This document shows positions 9,252 through 18,593 of a stretch of 64,000 bases of DNA, piece after piece. The notes under the pieces are model-generated. The model ran no database searches and was not told the DNA's origin. It was given only the letters and a program-made list of their open reading frames with translations. The translations under genes were made by a program, and so were the position numbers. Every line of letters starts with the position of its first letter. Positions within the stretch are counted from its first letter, which is position 1. Origin of the DNA: Romboutsia sedimentorum (GTDB lineage: Bacteria > Bacillota > Clostridia > Peptostreptococcales > Peptostreptococcaceae); NCBI RefSeq assembly GCF_030131845.1, contig NZ_JASKYM010000009.1, forward strand, positions 48,511-112,510, read 5' to 3'.

Positions 9252-10812
9252 GCTCTTCACCTCCAGCCATCATAAGTCCTAATGTATTTTCATCTGCATC
9301 TTTTGCGTCCATAATTCCTACTATCTTGCCTTCATATATTACTGCTATTCTATCTGATACATTCATAACTTCATCTAATTCTAAAGATACTAAAAGTACT
9401 GCATTTCCTTCATCTCTTTGTTTAACTAATGATTTATGAACAAATTCTATAGCTCCAACATCTAACCCTCTTGTAGGTTGAGTAGCTATTAATAGTTGTG
9501 CTTTTTGTGTGGCTGCTCTTGAAATCTCTATATTATCAACCTCTCTACCAATTATAACCTTTTGTTGGTTACCTCCTGATAAAGATCTAGCTTTAGTTGT
9601 ATGATCTGTAGGTCTTACATCAAATCTTTCCACTATCGCTTCTGCATATTTATCTATAGCATCTTTATTTAAAATTCCATTTTTAGAGAATCTATGATCT
9701 TTATAATTTTGTAAAACCATGTTTTCAGCTACAGAGAAATCTAATATTAAACCTCTTTTATGTCTATCTTCAGGTATATTTTTTATTCCCGATGTAAACA
9801 TTTCTTTAGGTTTTTTATTAAACACTTCTTGTCCATTTATTTTTATACTTCCAGATTCAGACTTTCTTAGCCCAGTTAAAGCTTCAACTAATTCAGATTG
9901 TCCATTTCCATCAATACCTGCAACACCTAATATTTCACCAGCTTTTACTTCTAGTGATAATTCATCTACTACAGATATTTTTCTATTGTCTTTTACTGTT
10001 AAATCTTTTATTTGTAAAACAACTTCTTGTGGTTTAGCTTCTATTTTATCTACTTTAAAGTTTACTTCTCTACCAACCATCTTAGCAGCTAAGTCATCTT
10101 CGCTTGATTCTGAAACTTTTACAGTATCAATATATTTACCTCTTCTGATTATAGTACAATAATCAGCTGATGCTTTTATTTCTTTTAATTTATGAGTTAT
10201 TATTATTACAGACTTACCTTCTCTAGTTAAGTTTCTTATAATTTGCATAAGCTCTTGAATTTCTTGCGGTGTAAGAACTGCTGTTGGCTCATCAAGTATT
10301 AATATTTCTGCACCTCTATATAGTGCTTTTAATATTTCAACTCTTTGTTGCATACCAACTGTTATATCTTCTATTTTTTTGTTTGGATCAACATATAATC
10401 CATACTTTTGTGATAATGCTTCAACATCTTTTACTGCTTTTTTGATGTCTATAGCTCCCATGCCTTTTATTGGCTCTGTACCAAGTATTATATTTTGGGC
10501 TACTGTAAATGGTTGAACTAACATAAAATGTTGATGAACCATTCCTATACCATTAGATATTGCAACATTAGGATTGTCCATATTTACTAAATTTCCGTTT
10601 ATATGAATCTCACCCGATGTTTGGTGATATAAACCATATAAGATGTTCATCAGAGTTGATTTTCCAGCTCCATTCTCACCTAAAAGAGCATGTACTTCAC
10701 CTTTGTGCACAGTCAAGTCTATGTTATCATTCGCAACAAAATTTCCGAACATCTTAGTTATCTTTTTCATTTCTACAACTTTTTGACTGTAATCGATATT
10801 ACTATTATTCAT
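9244..10812 (-). CDS. ABC importer ATPase, duplicated (nucleoside type)
   Basis: A 522-residue ATPase with two nucleotide-binding domains, the layout of sugar/nucleoside importers (RbsA, YufO/NupA). The first domain carries Walker A LGENGAGKST near residues 44-53, an Asp-Glu Walker B (LILDEPTAVL) and a degenerate signature (VGMQQRVEI); the second has the degenerate Walker A GIDGNGQSEL and signature LSGGNQQK, typical of the group. A ribosome site GGAGGG precedes it and it has its own promoter at 10856-10884. It is separated from the receptor gene by a terminator, so the receptor can be made in excess. Confidence 0.95.
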   Translation of the reverse strand: MNNSNIDYSQKVVEMKKITKMFGNFVANDNIDLTVHKGEVHALLGENGAGKSTLMNILYGLYHQTSGEIHINGNLVNMDNPNVAISNGIGMVHQHFMLVQPFTVAQNIILGTEPIKGMGAIDIKKAVKDVEALSQKYGLYVDPNKKIEDITVGMQQRVEILKALYRGAEILILDEPTAVLTPQEIQELMQIIRNLTREGKSVIIITHKLKEIKASADYCTIIRRGKYIDTVKVSESSEDDLAAKMVGREVNFKVDKIEAKPQEVVLQIKDLTVKDNRKISVVDELSLEVKAGEILGVAGIDGNGQSELVEALTGLRKSESGSIKINGQEVFNKKPKEMFTSGIKNIPEDRHKRGLILDFSVAENMVLQNYKDHRFSKNGILNKDAIDKYAEAIVERFDVRPTDHTTKARSLSGGNQQKVIIGREVDNIEISRAATQKAQLLIATQPTRGLDVGAIEFVHKSLVKQRDEGNAVLLVSLELDEVMNVSDRIAVIYEGKIVGIMDAKDADENTLGLMMAGGEEHE

Positions 10813-10855
10813 AGCTCTTCATCACCCTCCTTAATTTTAAATATTCAGTATTTTC

Positions 10856-10884
10856 ATTATACTAAAATACAGTGTCTATAACAA
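10856..10884 (-). promoter_or_regulatory. Promoter of the importer ATPase-permease operon
   Basis: Minus-strand TTGTTA (10879-10884), 17-base spacer, TATAAT (10856-10861), about 45 bases upstream of the ATPase ATG. The remaining gap (10885-11054) is AT-rich and I see nothing else in it. Confidence 0.7.
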
Positions 10885-11056
10885 ACCATTTAATATATTT
10901 TTAAGCAAAAATTTAATTTTTATTGTCTGTTATTTTTATATTGCAACCTATATTTACCATATATATACATTTATACAATAAGTTTACTTTATATATAGAG
11001 TATAATACTTTTTATGTCATTATTTCTATCTAAATTATGTTAAATATCAAACCATA

Positions 11057-11090
11057 TAAAAAGCTATCCTGTATCTTGGATAGCTTCTTA
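11057..11090 (-). terminator. Terminator after the BMP lipoprotein gene
   Basis: GAAGCTATCC and GGATAGCTTTTT pair around AAGATACA on the minus strand with a T run following. It lies between the receptor gene and the ATPase operon. Confidence 0.85.
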
Positions 11091-11125
11091 TTTTTCATAT
11101 TATTTTTTTGTATTATTTTTTATAT

Positions 11126-12175
11126 TTATTTTTTTAATTCTTTATATTCTTTTTCATTTTGAGGTACTTTTATATCTCCAGATTTAATCTTTTCAGCTTC
11201 ACCTTTAACATATTCTAATACGTCTGGGGCTACATTTTTCTTACTAGTTGGTGCTATTCCAACTCCATCCATATCTAATGTATTAACTATAAGTTGTCCA
11301 CCTTTGTAAGTTCCATCAATTATAGATTTTCCTAAGTTTAATACTGCAACGTCTATATTTTTCATTGCTGAAGTTATTACATTGTCTGGTGCTAATTTAT
11401 TTTGATCTTGGTCAACACCTATAGCTTTTTTATTGTTTTCTTTAGCAGCTTCTATAGCTCCTATTCCAACTGCACCAGCAGCAGAGAATATTATATCATT
11501 TCCATTTTTATGCATTTGGTTAGCTATAGATTTTCCTAAAGCAGCATCTGTGAAGCTGTTAGCATATTGTACTGTCACTTCAGCATTTGGATTAGCAGCT
11601 TCAACTCCAGCTCTAAATCCATAGTCAAATCTATCTATAACCTCTCCAGAGATTCCACCTATAAATCCAACTTTTTTAGTTTCTGTCATTCTACCAGCTA
11701 TTAATCCTGTTAAGTATGCTGATACGTTATCTTCAAATAATAAAGAAGTTACATTTTCAGGTTGCTTTTCATAAGCAGCATCTATAAGAGCGAATTGTTT
11801 GTCACTGTAACTTTTAGCAGCTTCTTCTATTGCATCTGCTAATTTAAATCCTACACCTATTATTAGGTCTGTGTCTTCATCAACTAATGTTTCAACATTT
11901 GGTACATAATCTGCATCTTGCTTAGATTCTAAATATTTAACTTGAACTTTTTCTTTTCCATATTCTTTTTGTAATTTTTCTAGGCCTGCCCAAGCAGATT
12001 GATTAAATGACTCATCATTTACTCCACCTGTATCAGTTACCATACCTATTTTGAATACCTTTTCACCTTCAGCCTTTTTATCTTTCTCTGAACCAGACTT
12101 TGGGCTACACCCAACTAGCATGCTTGTACTCATAACCAAAGCTAAACCTAACGATAATAACTTTTTAAGTTTCAT
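11126..12175 (-). CDS. BMP/PnrA-family substrate-binding lipoprotein
   Basis: A 349-residue secreted lipoprotein. The N-terminal signal peptide ends with the lipobox LVGC near residue 23. The mature part has the BMP/PnrA-like periplasmic-binding fold features: KIGMVTDTGGVNDESFNQSAW, then DLIIGVGFKLADAI, and VGFIGGISGEVIDRFDYGFRAG. Members bind purine or other nucleosides and deliver them to YufOPQ/NupABC-type permeases, and the matching ATPase and permeases lie directly downstream. GGAGGAAACTT precedes the ATG. A terminator after the gene suggests a separate, stronger transcript. Nucleoside binding is inferred. Confidence 0.92.
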   Translation of the reverse strand: MKLKKLLSLGLALVMSTSMLVGCSPKSGSEKDKKAEGEKVFKIGMVTDTGGVNDESFNQSAWAGLEKLQKEYGKEKVQVKYLESKQDADYVPNVETLVDEDTDLIIGVGFKLADAIEEAAKSYSDKQFALIDAAYEKQPENVTSLLFEDNVSAYLTGLIAGRMTETKKVGFIGGISGEVIDRFDYGFRAGVEAANPNAEVTVQYANSFTDAALGKSIANQMHKNGNDIIFSAAGAVGIGAIEAAKENNKKAIGVDQDQNKLAPDNVITSAMKNIDVAVLNLGKSIIDGTYKGGQLIVNTLDMDGVGIAPTSKKNVAPDVLEYVKGEAEKIKSGDIKVPQNEKEYKELKK

Positions 12176-12386
12176 AAGTTTCCTCCAAGTAATCTTTAAT
12201 TTTTAGTTTTTATTGTTTACTGATTTAATTTTACACTATGTTGATTTTTTTTTCCATATATAATTTTATTTTTATGGTAATATATATTATATTTTTGGCA
12301 CTATATAACTACATTTCGTTAAATAGTGTATATTTATTATTATAATTTTTCACAAGAAAACATTTGCATTTTTTTCAAAAATAAAA

Positions 12387-12411
12387 AAAGACCTTCAAAA
12401 TGAAGATCTTT
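12387..12411 (-). terminator. Terminator of the degV-like gene
   Basis: AAGATCTTCA and TGAAGGTCTT pair on the minus strand around three T bases and are followed by seven T residues. Confidence 0.85.
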
Positions 12412-12425
12412 CTTAATGTGACATA

Positions 12426-13274
12426 CTATTTATTTTTGAGACATATAATCACAGTTGAGCCAGGTCCCGCATGAGAACCTACACATGTTCCTACTTGGAA
12501 ATATAATATTTCTTTTGGATTAAATTCTTCTTTAACTGCTTCTGTTAATTTATCTTTTTCTTTAAAATCATCACTATATCCTATACATATAACTTGATTT
12601 GTTAAGTCAGTTCCACAGTTTTCTTTTATTAATTCTATCATCTTCGATATAACATGTTTCTTTCCTCTAACTTGACATACTGGTGAAACTAATCCATTTT
12701 TTATGTCTAGTATTGGTTTTATATTCAATATGCTTCCTATTGCTGCTTTAGTAGAAGATATTCTTCCACCTTTTTGCAGATATTCCAATGTATCTACTGA
12801 AAATAAAACATAAGTTTTTTCTCTTAATTTTTTTATTTCATCTAATATTTCATCTATATCTTTTCCTTGTTGTGCAAGTTCAGCCGCTTTAACAACTAAA
12901 ATTCCTATTACATAAGAAAATGTTTGAGAATCATAAGTATATATTTCACCATCTATATCATTTTTAGCTAACACTGCACTTTGATATGTTCCTGTTGCTA
13001 CTGATGATCCTGCTATGTAAAGTATTTTTCTTCCTTCATTTACATATTTTTCAAAAACCTCTTTAAATTGAGGGTAAGTTACTTGAGAAGTTTTTGGATA
13101 TGCATTTTGTTCTCTAAGTATTTTATAGAATTCATCATTAGATATATCAACACCATCTTTATATTCTTTATCATCTAATATAACAGTTAATGGTACTACT
13201 TCTATGTCATATTTATCTATTAATTCTTTAGGTATGTCCGATAAACTATCACATATTATTTTTATTTTATTCAT
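12426..13274 (-). CDS. DegV family fatty-acid-binding protein
   Basis: A 282-residue DegV-fold protein: N-terminal KIICDSLSDIPKEL, the DGVDISNDEFYKIL segment, PKTSQVTYPQF, and the ligand-pocket region with GGRISSTKAAIGSILNIKPIL and the C-terminal VGTCVGSHAGPGS. In this family the headgroup of a bound fatty acid is held by Ser and Thr residues of these motifs; related FakB proteins hand fatty acids to the FakA kinase. No FakA gene is in the window, so the partner is not shown. It precedes its own terminator and is 42 bp from trmL, perhaps in one operon. Confidence 0.9.
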   Translation of the reverse strand: MNKIKIICDSLSDIPKELIDKYDIEVVPLTVILDDKEYKDGVDISNDEFYKILREQNAYPKTSQVTYPQFKEVFEKYVNEGRKILYIAGSSVATGTYQSAVLAKNDIDGEIYTYDSQTFSYVIGILVVKAAELAQQGKDIDEILDEIKKLREKTYVLFSVDTLEYLQKGGRISSTKAAIGSILNIKPILDIKNGLVSPVCQVRGKKHVISKMIELIKENCGTDLTNQVICIGYSDDFKEKDKLTEAVKEEFNPKEILYFQVGTCVGSHAGPGSTVIICLKNK

Positions 13275-13316
13275 TACACATGCCCCCTTATTAAACTATA
13301 TTCAGGATAATTGGGA

Positions 13317-13787
13317 TTATCTCATATTTGGATAACCTAATTGTCTCAATGCTTCAAATACAACTATAGCAACTGAGTTTGATAAATTTAACGATCTAGC
13401 TTTTTCAAGATTTATCATAGGTATTCTTATACAAGTTTCTAAGTTTTCGTTTATTAATGTCTCCGGTAATCCTTTTGTTTCTTTTCCAAATACTATAAAT
13501 GAATTTTCAACAAATTCTACATCTGAATGTGATTGATTAACTTTTGTAGTTGAAAAGAAGAATTTTCCGTTCGGGTTTTTTTGTACCACTTCTTCAAAAC
13601 TGTCATAGTACTGTATATTCGCTATATCCCAATAGTCAAGACCGCTTCTTTTTAAATATTTATCTTCAAGTGAAAATCCTAACGGTCTTACTAAGTGCAA
13701 TGTTGTTCCTGTTGCAGCACATGTTCTTATTATATTTCCAGTATTTTGAGGTATTTCTGGTTCTACTAAAACTACGTTTAATGCCAT
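13317..13787 (-). CDS. trmL: tRNA (cytidine/uridine-34 2'-O)-methyltransferase TrmL
   Basis: A small SPOUT methyltransferase that methylates the wobble 2'-OH of certain leucine tRNAs. The product starts MALNVVLVEPEIPQNTGNI, with the N-terminal PEIPQNTGNIIRTCAATG motif, the central FGKETKGLP loop and the C-terminal knot IPMINLEKARSLNLSNSV that binds S-adenosylmethionine. The frame opens six codons earlier at 13805, but AAGGAG is correctly placed (seven bases) for ATG 13787. That gives 156 residues, the normal length. Confidence 0.93.
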   Translation of the reverse strand: MALNVVLVEPEIPQNTGNIIRTCAATGTTLHLVRPLGFSLEDKYLKRSGLDYWDIANIQYYDSFEEVVQKNPNGKFFFSTTKVNQSHSDVEFVENSFIVFGKETKGLPETLINENLETCIRIPMINLEKARSLNLSNSVAIVVFEALRQLGYPNMR

Positions 13788-13969
13788 ATCTGTTCTCCTT
13801 ATCATTTTGTAAATAAATCATTACATTTATTTTGTTTAAATCAAACTTAATTGTATCAAGCTTAATTATTTTACATTCTAATATTTCTCATTTATAATTA
13901 TAACAGAAAATCACTTTTCTAAAAACTCACTTTAAAAAACTTATATTTATACATTTATATAAAAATTAA

Positions 13970-14002
13970 AATCTCCTACCAAAGTTATGCAGTAGGAGAC
14001 TT
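13970..14002 (-). terminator. Terminator of the nth-vanW operon
   Basis: TCTCCTAC (13992-13999 complement) and GTAGGAGA pair around a 12-base loop on the minus strand, followed by TTTTAATTTTT. It lies just downstream of the VanW-like gene. Confidence 0.8.
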
Positions 14003-14008
14003 TATGTC

Positions 14009-15358
14009 TTATACAACTTGTTCTTTAAATTCATCATTGTTCTTTTCTTTAATTCCATTTATTATTATTTTGTCCATAGGAGGATAATAACTTTCGTGTA
14101 TAAGTTCTTTTGTTTTATCTTTATACATTCTAAAAGTATTTATTGTATAACCTTCTCTTCCTCTTTGATATAGCGCTTTTTCTCCTTTGTACAATTCATT
14201 GCTATTTTTCACTTTTACTTTATATGGTACACGTTTAACTATTTCTGTTACTATTTCAATTTCTTTTTTATATTCTTCGCTTCCATAAATTGTAGAAACA
14301 ACTTTATTTCCATCTATTTTTTGAACAATAAATATTGGGCTTTCAAAGTTATTTTTAAATCTTAAATCCACATCTCCATTAGTAATAGTAGCATCTCTTC
14401 CTTTTGGTATATATGTGCTTGGAATACTATGGTTTCTAACATTTGTTATCTCGAGACCTGCATAAAGTGCTGCATTATATAAAGTACTTGAAACTTGACA
14501 TATACCTCCCCCTAATCCTGGTTCTAATTTTCCATTTATTATAACTGGAGCCTTCTTAAATTGGTTTGTAACTTCTTTTGTTTTCACATATGAATTGAAT
14601 GAAAATTCTTCATTTGGATTTAACAATATATTATTTATTGTATTTGCACTAACTTGTATATTATTAACTCTATTTGAGGATTTAGGATTGAAATTTGTCT
14701 CATAAGTTCCTAAAATTGAATTCACCTTGCACAAATCATCATATCTATATTTCGGATTAACTACTATTGTCGGAATCTCTGCTTTATCATAAGTTATTTC
14801 ATTTATTTTGTTTATTATGATATTTTTTAATTTACTATCATCTAAGTCTAACCCATATTCCTCTTTTCCATAAGTTAATATATCTTTATCTAATTTAATA
14901 GTTGCATCTATAGGATCTTTTTTTATATCATTTTTTATATATTTAATATATTCATTGATTTTATGTTCATCAATCTTCTTTTCTATATTAACATTTAATT
15001 TTTCCCCTAAATCCAAGTCTATTTTTGTTTTGATGTTTGAAATTATATTTTTATTTCTATCTAGGTTATATGCTTTGTCTACACTTTCATTTATTTTATA
15101 AACTACACCTATGTCATTCATATCTAGATTATAAATTTTATCATTGCTAGAAAAACTAATTTTACTATTACTATTTATGAAGGTTTCAATTTTTTCTTGC
15201 GCTTTTTCTTTAGTTAATCCTGAAACATCAATATTTTCTATTGAAATATTTTTGTGTATTGTGCCTTCTTTATTTGTAGCTTGTACTAAACTTGTGTTTC
15301 CTAAAAAAAAGATTCCTACTGACAATACTACTGCTATTATTTTAAGTCGTCTCACCGT
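14009..15358 (-). CDS. VanW family exported protein with G5 domain
   Basis: An exported protein with an N-terminal hydrophobic segment (KIIAVVLSVGIFFLG), a putative peptidoglycan-binding region over roughly residues 30-215 (YoaR/PG_binding_4-like, with ISVGI-type ENIDVSGLTKEKAQEKI), a VanW domain with NPNEEFSFNSYV and LGGGICQVSSTLYNAAL, and a C-terminal G5-like region (YKVKVKNSNELYKGE). The function of VanW is unknown; these proteins are surface-exposed. Possible starts are ATG 15391, ATG 15367 and GTG 15358. AAGGG lies too close to 15367 but about ten bases before 15358, so the GTG is preferred, giving 449 residues. The start lies inside nth, so the two are translationally coupled. Confidence 0.85.
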   Translation of the reverse strand, partial: TVRRLKIIAVVLSVGIFFLGNTSLVQATNKEGTIHKNISIENIDVSGLTKEKAQEKIETFINSNSKISFSSNDKIYNLDMNDIGVVYKINESVDKAYNLDRNKNIISNIKTKIDLDLGEKLNVNIEKKIDEHKINEYIKYIKNDIKKDPIDATIKLDKDILTYGKEEYGLDLDDSKLKNIIINKINEITYDKAEIPTIVVNPKYRYDDLCKVNSILGTYETNFNPKSSNRVNNIQVSANTINNILLNPNEEFSFNSYVKTKEVTNQFKKAPVIINGKLEPGLGGGICQVSSTLYNAALYAGLEITNVRNHSIPSTYIPKGRDATITNGDVDLRFKNNFESPIFIVQKIDGNKVVSTIYGSEEYKKEIEIVTEIVKRVPYKVKVKNSNELYKGEKALYQRGREGYTINTFRMYKDKTKELIHESYYPPMDKIIINGIKEKNNDEFKEQVV

Positions 15359-15986
15359 TGTCATTCCCTTCTTTATAGTAATTACAATCATTTTTTATAG
15401 GGCAAATCTCACATTCAGGCTTTCTTGCTTTACAAATTCTCCTTCCATGGAAAATCAAAAGATGATGAGCATGAGACCATCTAATTTTTGGTATTGCGTC
15501 CATTAGTTCAAATTCAGTTTTTTCTGGTGTTTTAGTATTTACTATTCCTATTCTATTTGAAACTCTAAATACATGGGTATCAACTGCCATAGCATCTACA
15601 TTAAATACATTACTAAGTACTACATTAGCAGTTTTTCTTCCAACCCCAGGTAATTTTATTAATTCTTCTAAGGTATTCGGCACTTCTTCGTTATAATCAT
15701 TTAATAGTATTTGAGATGTTTCTTTTATTTTTTGCGATTTACTTTTATAGAGACCGCAACTTTTTATTTCTTCACTAATTTCTTCTATACTTAAATTTGC
15801 AAAAGCTTTAGGTGTATTATATTTTTCAAATAAACTTTTAGTTACTTTATTTACCCTCACATCTGTACATTGTGCAGATAATATTGTTGCTATTAAAAGT
15901 TCAAATGGTGTAGTGTAATTCAACTCACATTTTGCATCTGGATAAGTATCTTCTAATACATCTAATATCTTGTTAATTTCTTTCAT
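15342..15986 (-). CDS. nth: Endonuclease III
   Basis: A DNA glycosylase/AP lyase that removes oxidised pyrimidines. The 214-residue protein has the helix-hairpin-helix LPGVGRKTANVV with catalytic Lys118, catalytic Asp136 in VDTHVFRVSNR, and the C-terminal iron-sulfur ligands C185-x6-C192-x2-C195-x5-C201. AAGGGGGAATT precedes the ATG. Its 3' end overlaps the VanW-like gene by 17 bases, so the two share a transcript although no functional link is evident. Confidence 0.97.
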   Translation of the reverse strand: MKEINKILDVLEDTYPDAKCELNYTTPFELLIATILSAQCTDVRVNKVTKSLFEKYNTPKAFANLSIEEISEEIKSCGLYKSKSQKIKETSQILLNDYNEEVPNTLEELIKLPGVGRKTANVVLSNVFNVDAMAVDTHVFRVSNRIGIVNTKTPEKTEFELMDAIPKIRWSHAHHLLIFHGRRICKARKPECEICPIKNDCNYYKEGNDNGETT

Positions 15987-16121
15987 AATAATTCCCCCTT
16001 TAAAAATTCTTTTATTAATATATTATCCTTCATATCGAACAATATATAACAAATTTTATTATCATAATTATGTAATTTTTTCTTATTTATTTTTTTCAAC
16101 ATAAAGTGCATTAAATTAAAA

Positions 16122-16158
16122 AAAGAAAGCAAAAAATTATATTATTTTTGCTTTCTTT
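16122..16158 (-). terminator. Terminator of the Lon-like protease gene
   Basis: AAAAAGAAAGCAAAAAT and ATTTTTTGCTTTCTTTT pair on the minus strand and run into T residues. It lies about 30 bases after the stop. Confidence 0.8.
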
Positions 16159-16189
16159 TTATTTTTACCCATTAAATTATTTAATAAAA

Positions 16190-18439
16190 CTATTCTTTTA
16201 TTTTATTTTGAATGTTGCTAAATTCACGTAATTTTTCTGTTGTTATTTTCTTAATTTGTTCAAATTTCATATCTGTTAAAATTTCAAGTGCTTCTTCTAT
16301 TCTATCAATTTCATAAATTTTAAATTCACCATTTTCAATAGCTTCATTTACTTCATCACTTAAAACTAAGTTTCGGCTATTATTTCTTGGAATTATTACA
16401 CCTTGATTTCCAGTTAATCCTTTTCTTTTACAAGTTGAGTAAAAACCTTCTACTTTTTCAACTATACCCCCTACAACTTGTATCTCTCCTTTTTGATTCA
16501 TAGAACCTGTTGCTGCTATGTTTTGCTTTAGAGGTATCTTGCTTATTGATGATATTAAAGCGTATACTTCAGCACCAGTTGCACTATCTCCATCTACGCC
16601 ACCATAGTTTTGTTCAAAACAAATATAAGCATTTATTGATAAAGGAAATTCTTGAGCAAAGTTTTCTGATATATATCCACCTAATATCAATACACCTTTA
16701 TTATGAATAGGGCCACTCATATTGACTTCTCTTTCTATATTAACTATTCCTTTACTTCCTGGACTAGTTGTTACTGTTATTCTTGATGGTCTTCCAAAAG
16801 AATATTCTCCCATATTTAATACAGATAATCCGTTTATAACTCCAACTCTACGGCCTTGAGTTTCCATTAGTGTAAATCCCTTTTCTAATGATTCATCTAT
16901 CTTACTTTCTATTCTACTTAGTCTCTTCCTTCTTTCATCTATTGCCTTTTTTATATCCTCTTTGTCAACATACTCAACACCTCTAATAGTTGCATATGCA
17001 TCTCCTTCTACAACAATTTCTAGTATCTTGTTAAATTGAGTTGAAAGTTTATAGTTATCTCCTGTTATTTTTGTACTAAGCTTAATAACCTCTTTTACTG
17101 CATTGTAAGTAAAGTGTTTAAGGTTATTTCTATTACATTGTAATGCTATAAATCTAGCTATACCCTCTTCATTGCATTCATTTTTATCCATTTCATCATC
17201 AAAATCAACAAATATCTTGAAATATTTGTTAAAATCAGGATCATAATTGTATAATAAATTATACGTATAGTTATTTCCTATTAAAATAACTTTCATATCT
17301 ATAGGTATACTTTCTGGTTTTATAGATGTTTGAGTATCTACGCTTATTTTTCTGGATTGAATTGTTCTTTTTAATATGTCCCAAGATAATCCATATCTTA
17401 ATAACTGATCTACGTATAAAACTAAATAACCTCCATTAGCCTTGTGTACTGCTCCTGGTATTAATTTTGTAAAATCAGTTTTTACATTTCCATTATAATA
17501 ATCATATTCTGCTTTACCAAATAAATTAGATGGATTCGGATTCATTTCAACAATTATAGGCGCAGTTGAATTATTTTTATCGCTATCATTGTCAACAAAC
17601 AGATTTACTTTATACTTTAAGAAGTGATCTTTGTCATATTTATCTTTTAATTCGTCTTCATCCATATAAAATAAGTACACATACTCTAATATATTTTTTT
17701 TCATATTATTTAAATATATTTTAACTTTATCGTATTCTTCATATTTTTCAGTTAAAGATTGTATATATGGGTCAATTACAAATTTAGCAACTTCTTCTTC
17801 TAGTTCTAATAATGCTTCTTTTGCTGCATCTTCTACATCTCTTATTTTATAAACTACTTGAATTGCCATATTTTCTAATTCTCGTTTTACTTTATAAAAT
17901 TCTTCACTATCTTCATAACTATCATCGTCATCTTTATCTTCACTTTTTATAGGTATAAACACCATACCTACTTTACTATTTTTTAATTTAAATCCTTTTT
18001 CTTCTCCATATTTTTTTATTTTTTTCAATAAAGCATCTTTTTGTATTTCATAATCATCAATAAGTTGATTTTTTCCTATCTCAAAATCTTCACTTTCAAA
18101 TGTATCTTTTAATTCATCTAGGAGTGTTTCTATAAGTTTTTCTATGTCTTTTTTAAATACTTTTCCTAATCCTTTTTCAAGGCCAATCACAGAAGGCTCT
18201 CTAGGGTGTTCAAAATTATATACATAGCACCAATCTTTATGTGCACTTTTTTGGGATGCATATTTTTTCAATGCTTTAATAGCGTATGTTGTTTTACCTG
18301 TTCCTGATTCTCCAGCTAAGTATATGTTATAGGCAGGGTTATCAATTTTTAATCCTATCTCCATTGCATCAATAGCCCTTTTTTGACCTAATATGCTTTC
18401 TAGAGGTTCTATTTCAGATGTATTTTTATACGTTAACAT
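16190..18439 (-). CDS. Lon-like ATP-dependent protease (LonB/AAA_32 type)
   Basis: A 749-residue cytosolic protease with an N-terminal AAA+ module (Walker A GESGTGKT at residues 43-50), a long charged insert over about 110-240, and a C-terminal Lon protease domain. The catalytic Ser is in GGVDGDSATGAEVYALISS and the Lys in VGGIVEKVEGFYSTC. The RVGVINGLSV and GEIQVVGG motifs are also those of the Lon protease domain. It lacks the Lon N-terminal substrate domain and resembles the putative ATP-dependent proteases (AAA_32) common in clostridia. Substrates are unknown. It is a single-gene unit ended by its own terminator, with a GGGGGAG ribosome site. Confidence 0.9.
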   Translation of the reverse strand: MLTYKNTSEIEPLESILGQKRAIDAMEIGLKIDNPAYNIYLAGESGTGKTTYAIKALKKYASQKSAHKDWCYVYNFEHPREPSVIGLEKGLGKVFKKDIEKLIETLLDELKDTFESEDFEIGKNQLIDDYEIQKDALLKKIKKYGEEKGFKLKNSKVGMVFIPIKSEDKDDDDSYEDSEEFYKVKRELENMAIQVVYKIRDVEDAAKEALLELEEEVAKFVIDPYIQSLTEKYEEYDKVKIYLNNMKKNILEYVYLFYMDEDELKDKYDKDHFLKYKVNLFVDNDSDKNNSTAPIIVEMNPNPSNLFGKAEYDYYNGNVKTDFTKLIPGAVHKANGGYLVLYVDQLLRYGLSWDILKRTIQSRKISVDTQTSIKPESIPIDMKVILIGNNYTYNLLYNYDPDFNKYFKIFVDFDDEMDKNECNEEGIARFIALQCNRNNLKHFTYNAVKEVIKLSTKITGDNYKLSTQFNKILEIVVEGDAYATIRGVEYVDKEDIKKAIDERRKRLSRIESKIDESLEKGFTLMETQGRRVGVINGLSVLNMGEYSFGRPSRITVTTSPGSKGIVNIEREVNMSGPIHNKGVLILGGYISENFAQEFPLSINAYICFEQNYGGVDGDSATGAEVYALISSISKIPLKQNIAATGSMNQKGEIQVVGGIVEKVEGFYSTCKRKGLTGNQGVIIPRNNSRNLVLSDEVNEAIENGEFKIYEIDRIEEALEILTDMKFEQIKKITTEKLREFSNIQNKIKE

Positions 18440-18561
18440 AAACCTCTCCCCCTTCTTTTCTTTTTTACATTCTATGTGTAATAGCTTGTATATGTTGATA
18501 GAATAAAAATAAAATGTTATTGTACTTCACTAAATTATTGTTTTATTGATAATATAAAAAA

Positions 18562-18593
18562 GAAGCCTTTTGACTTATTAGTCATCAGACTTC
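18562..18593 (-). terminator. Terminator overlapping the queG stop
   Basis: GAAGTCT and AGGCTTC pair on the minus strand (with one G-U), with an inner GACT/AGTC pairing, and are followed by TTTTTTATA. The queG stop codon (18578-18580) lies between the two arms, so the last codons of the gene encode the upstream arm. Confidence 0.8.

Noticed and set aside
9719..10162. A 147-codon plus-strand frame.
   Set aside because: It lies opposite the importer ATPase gene; no independent support.
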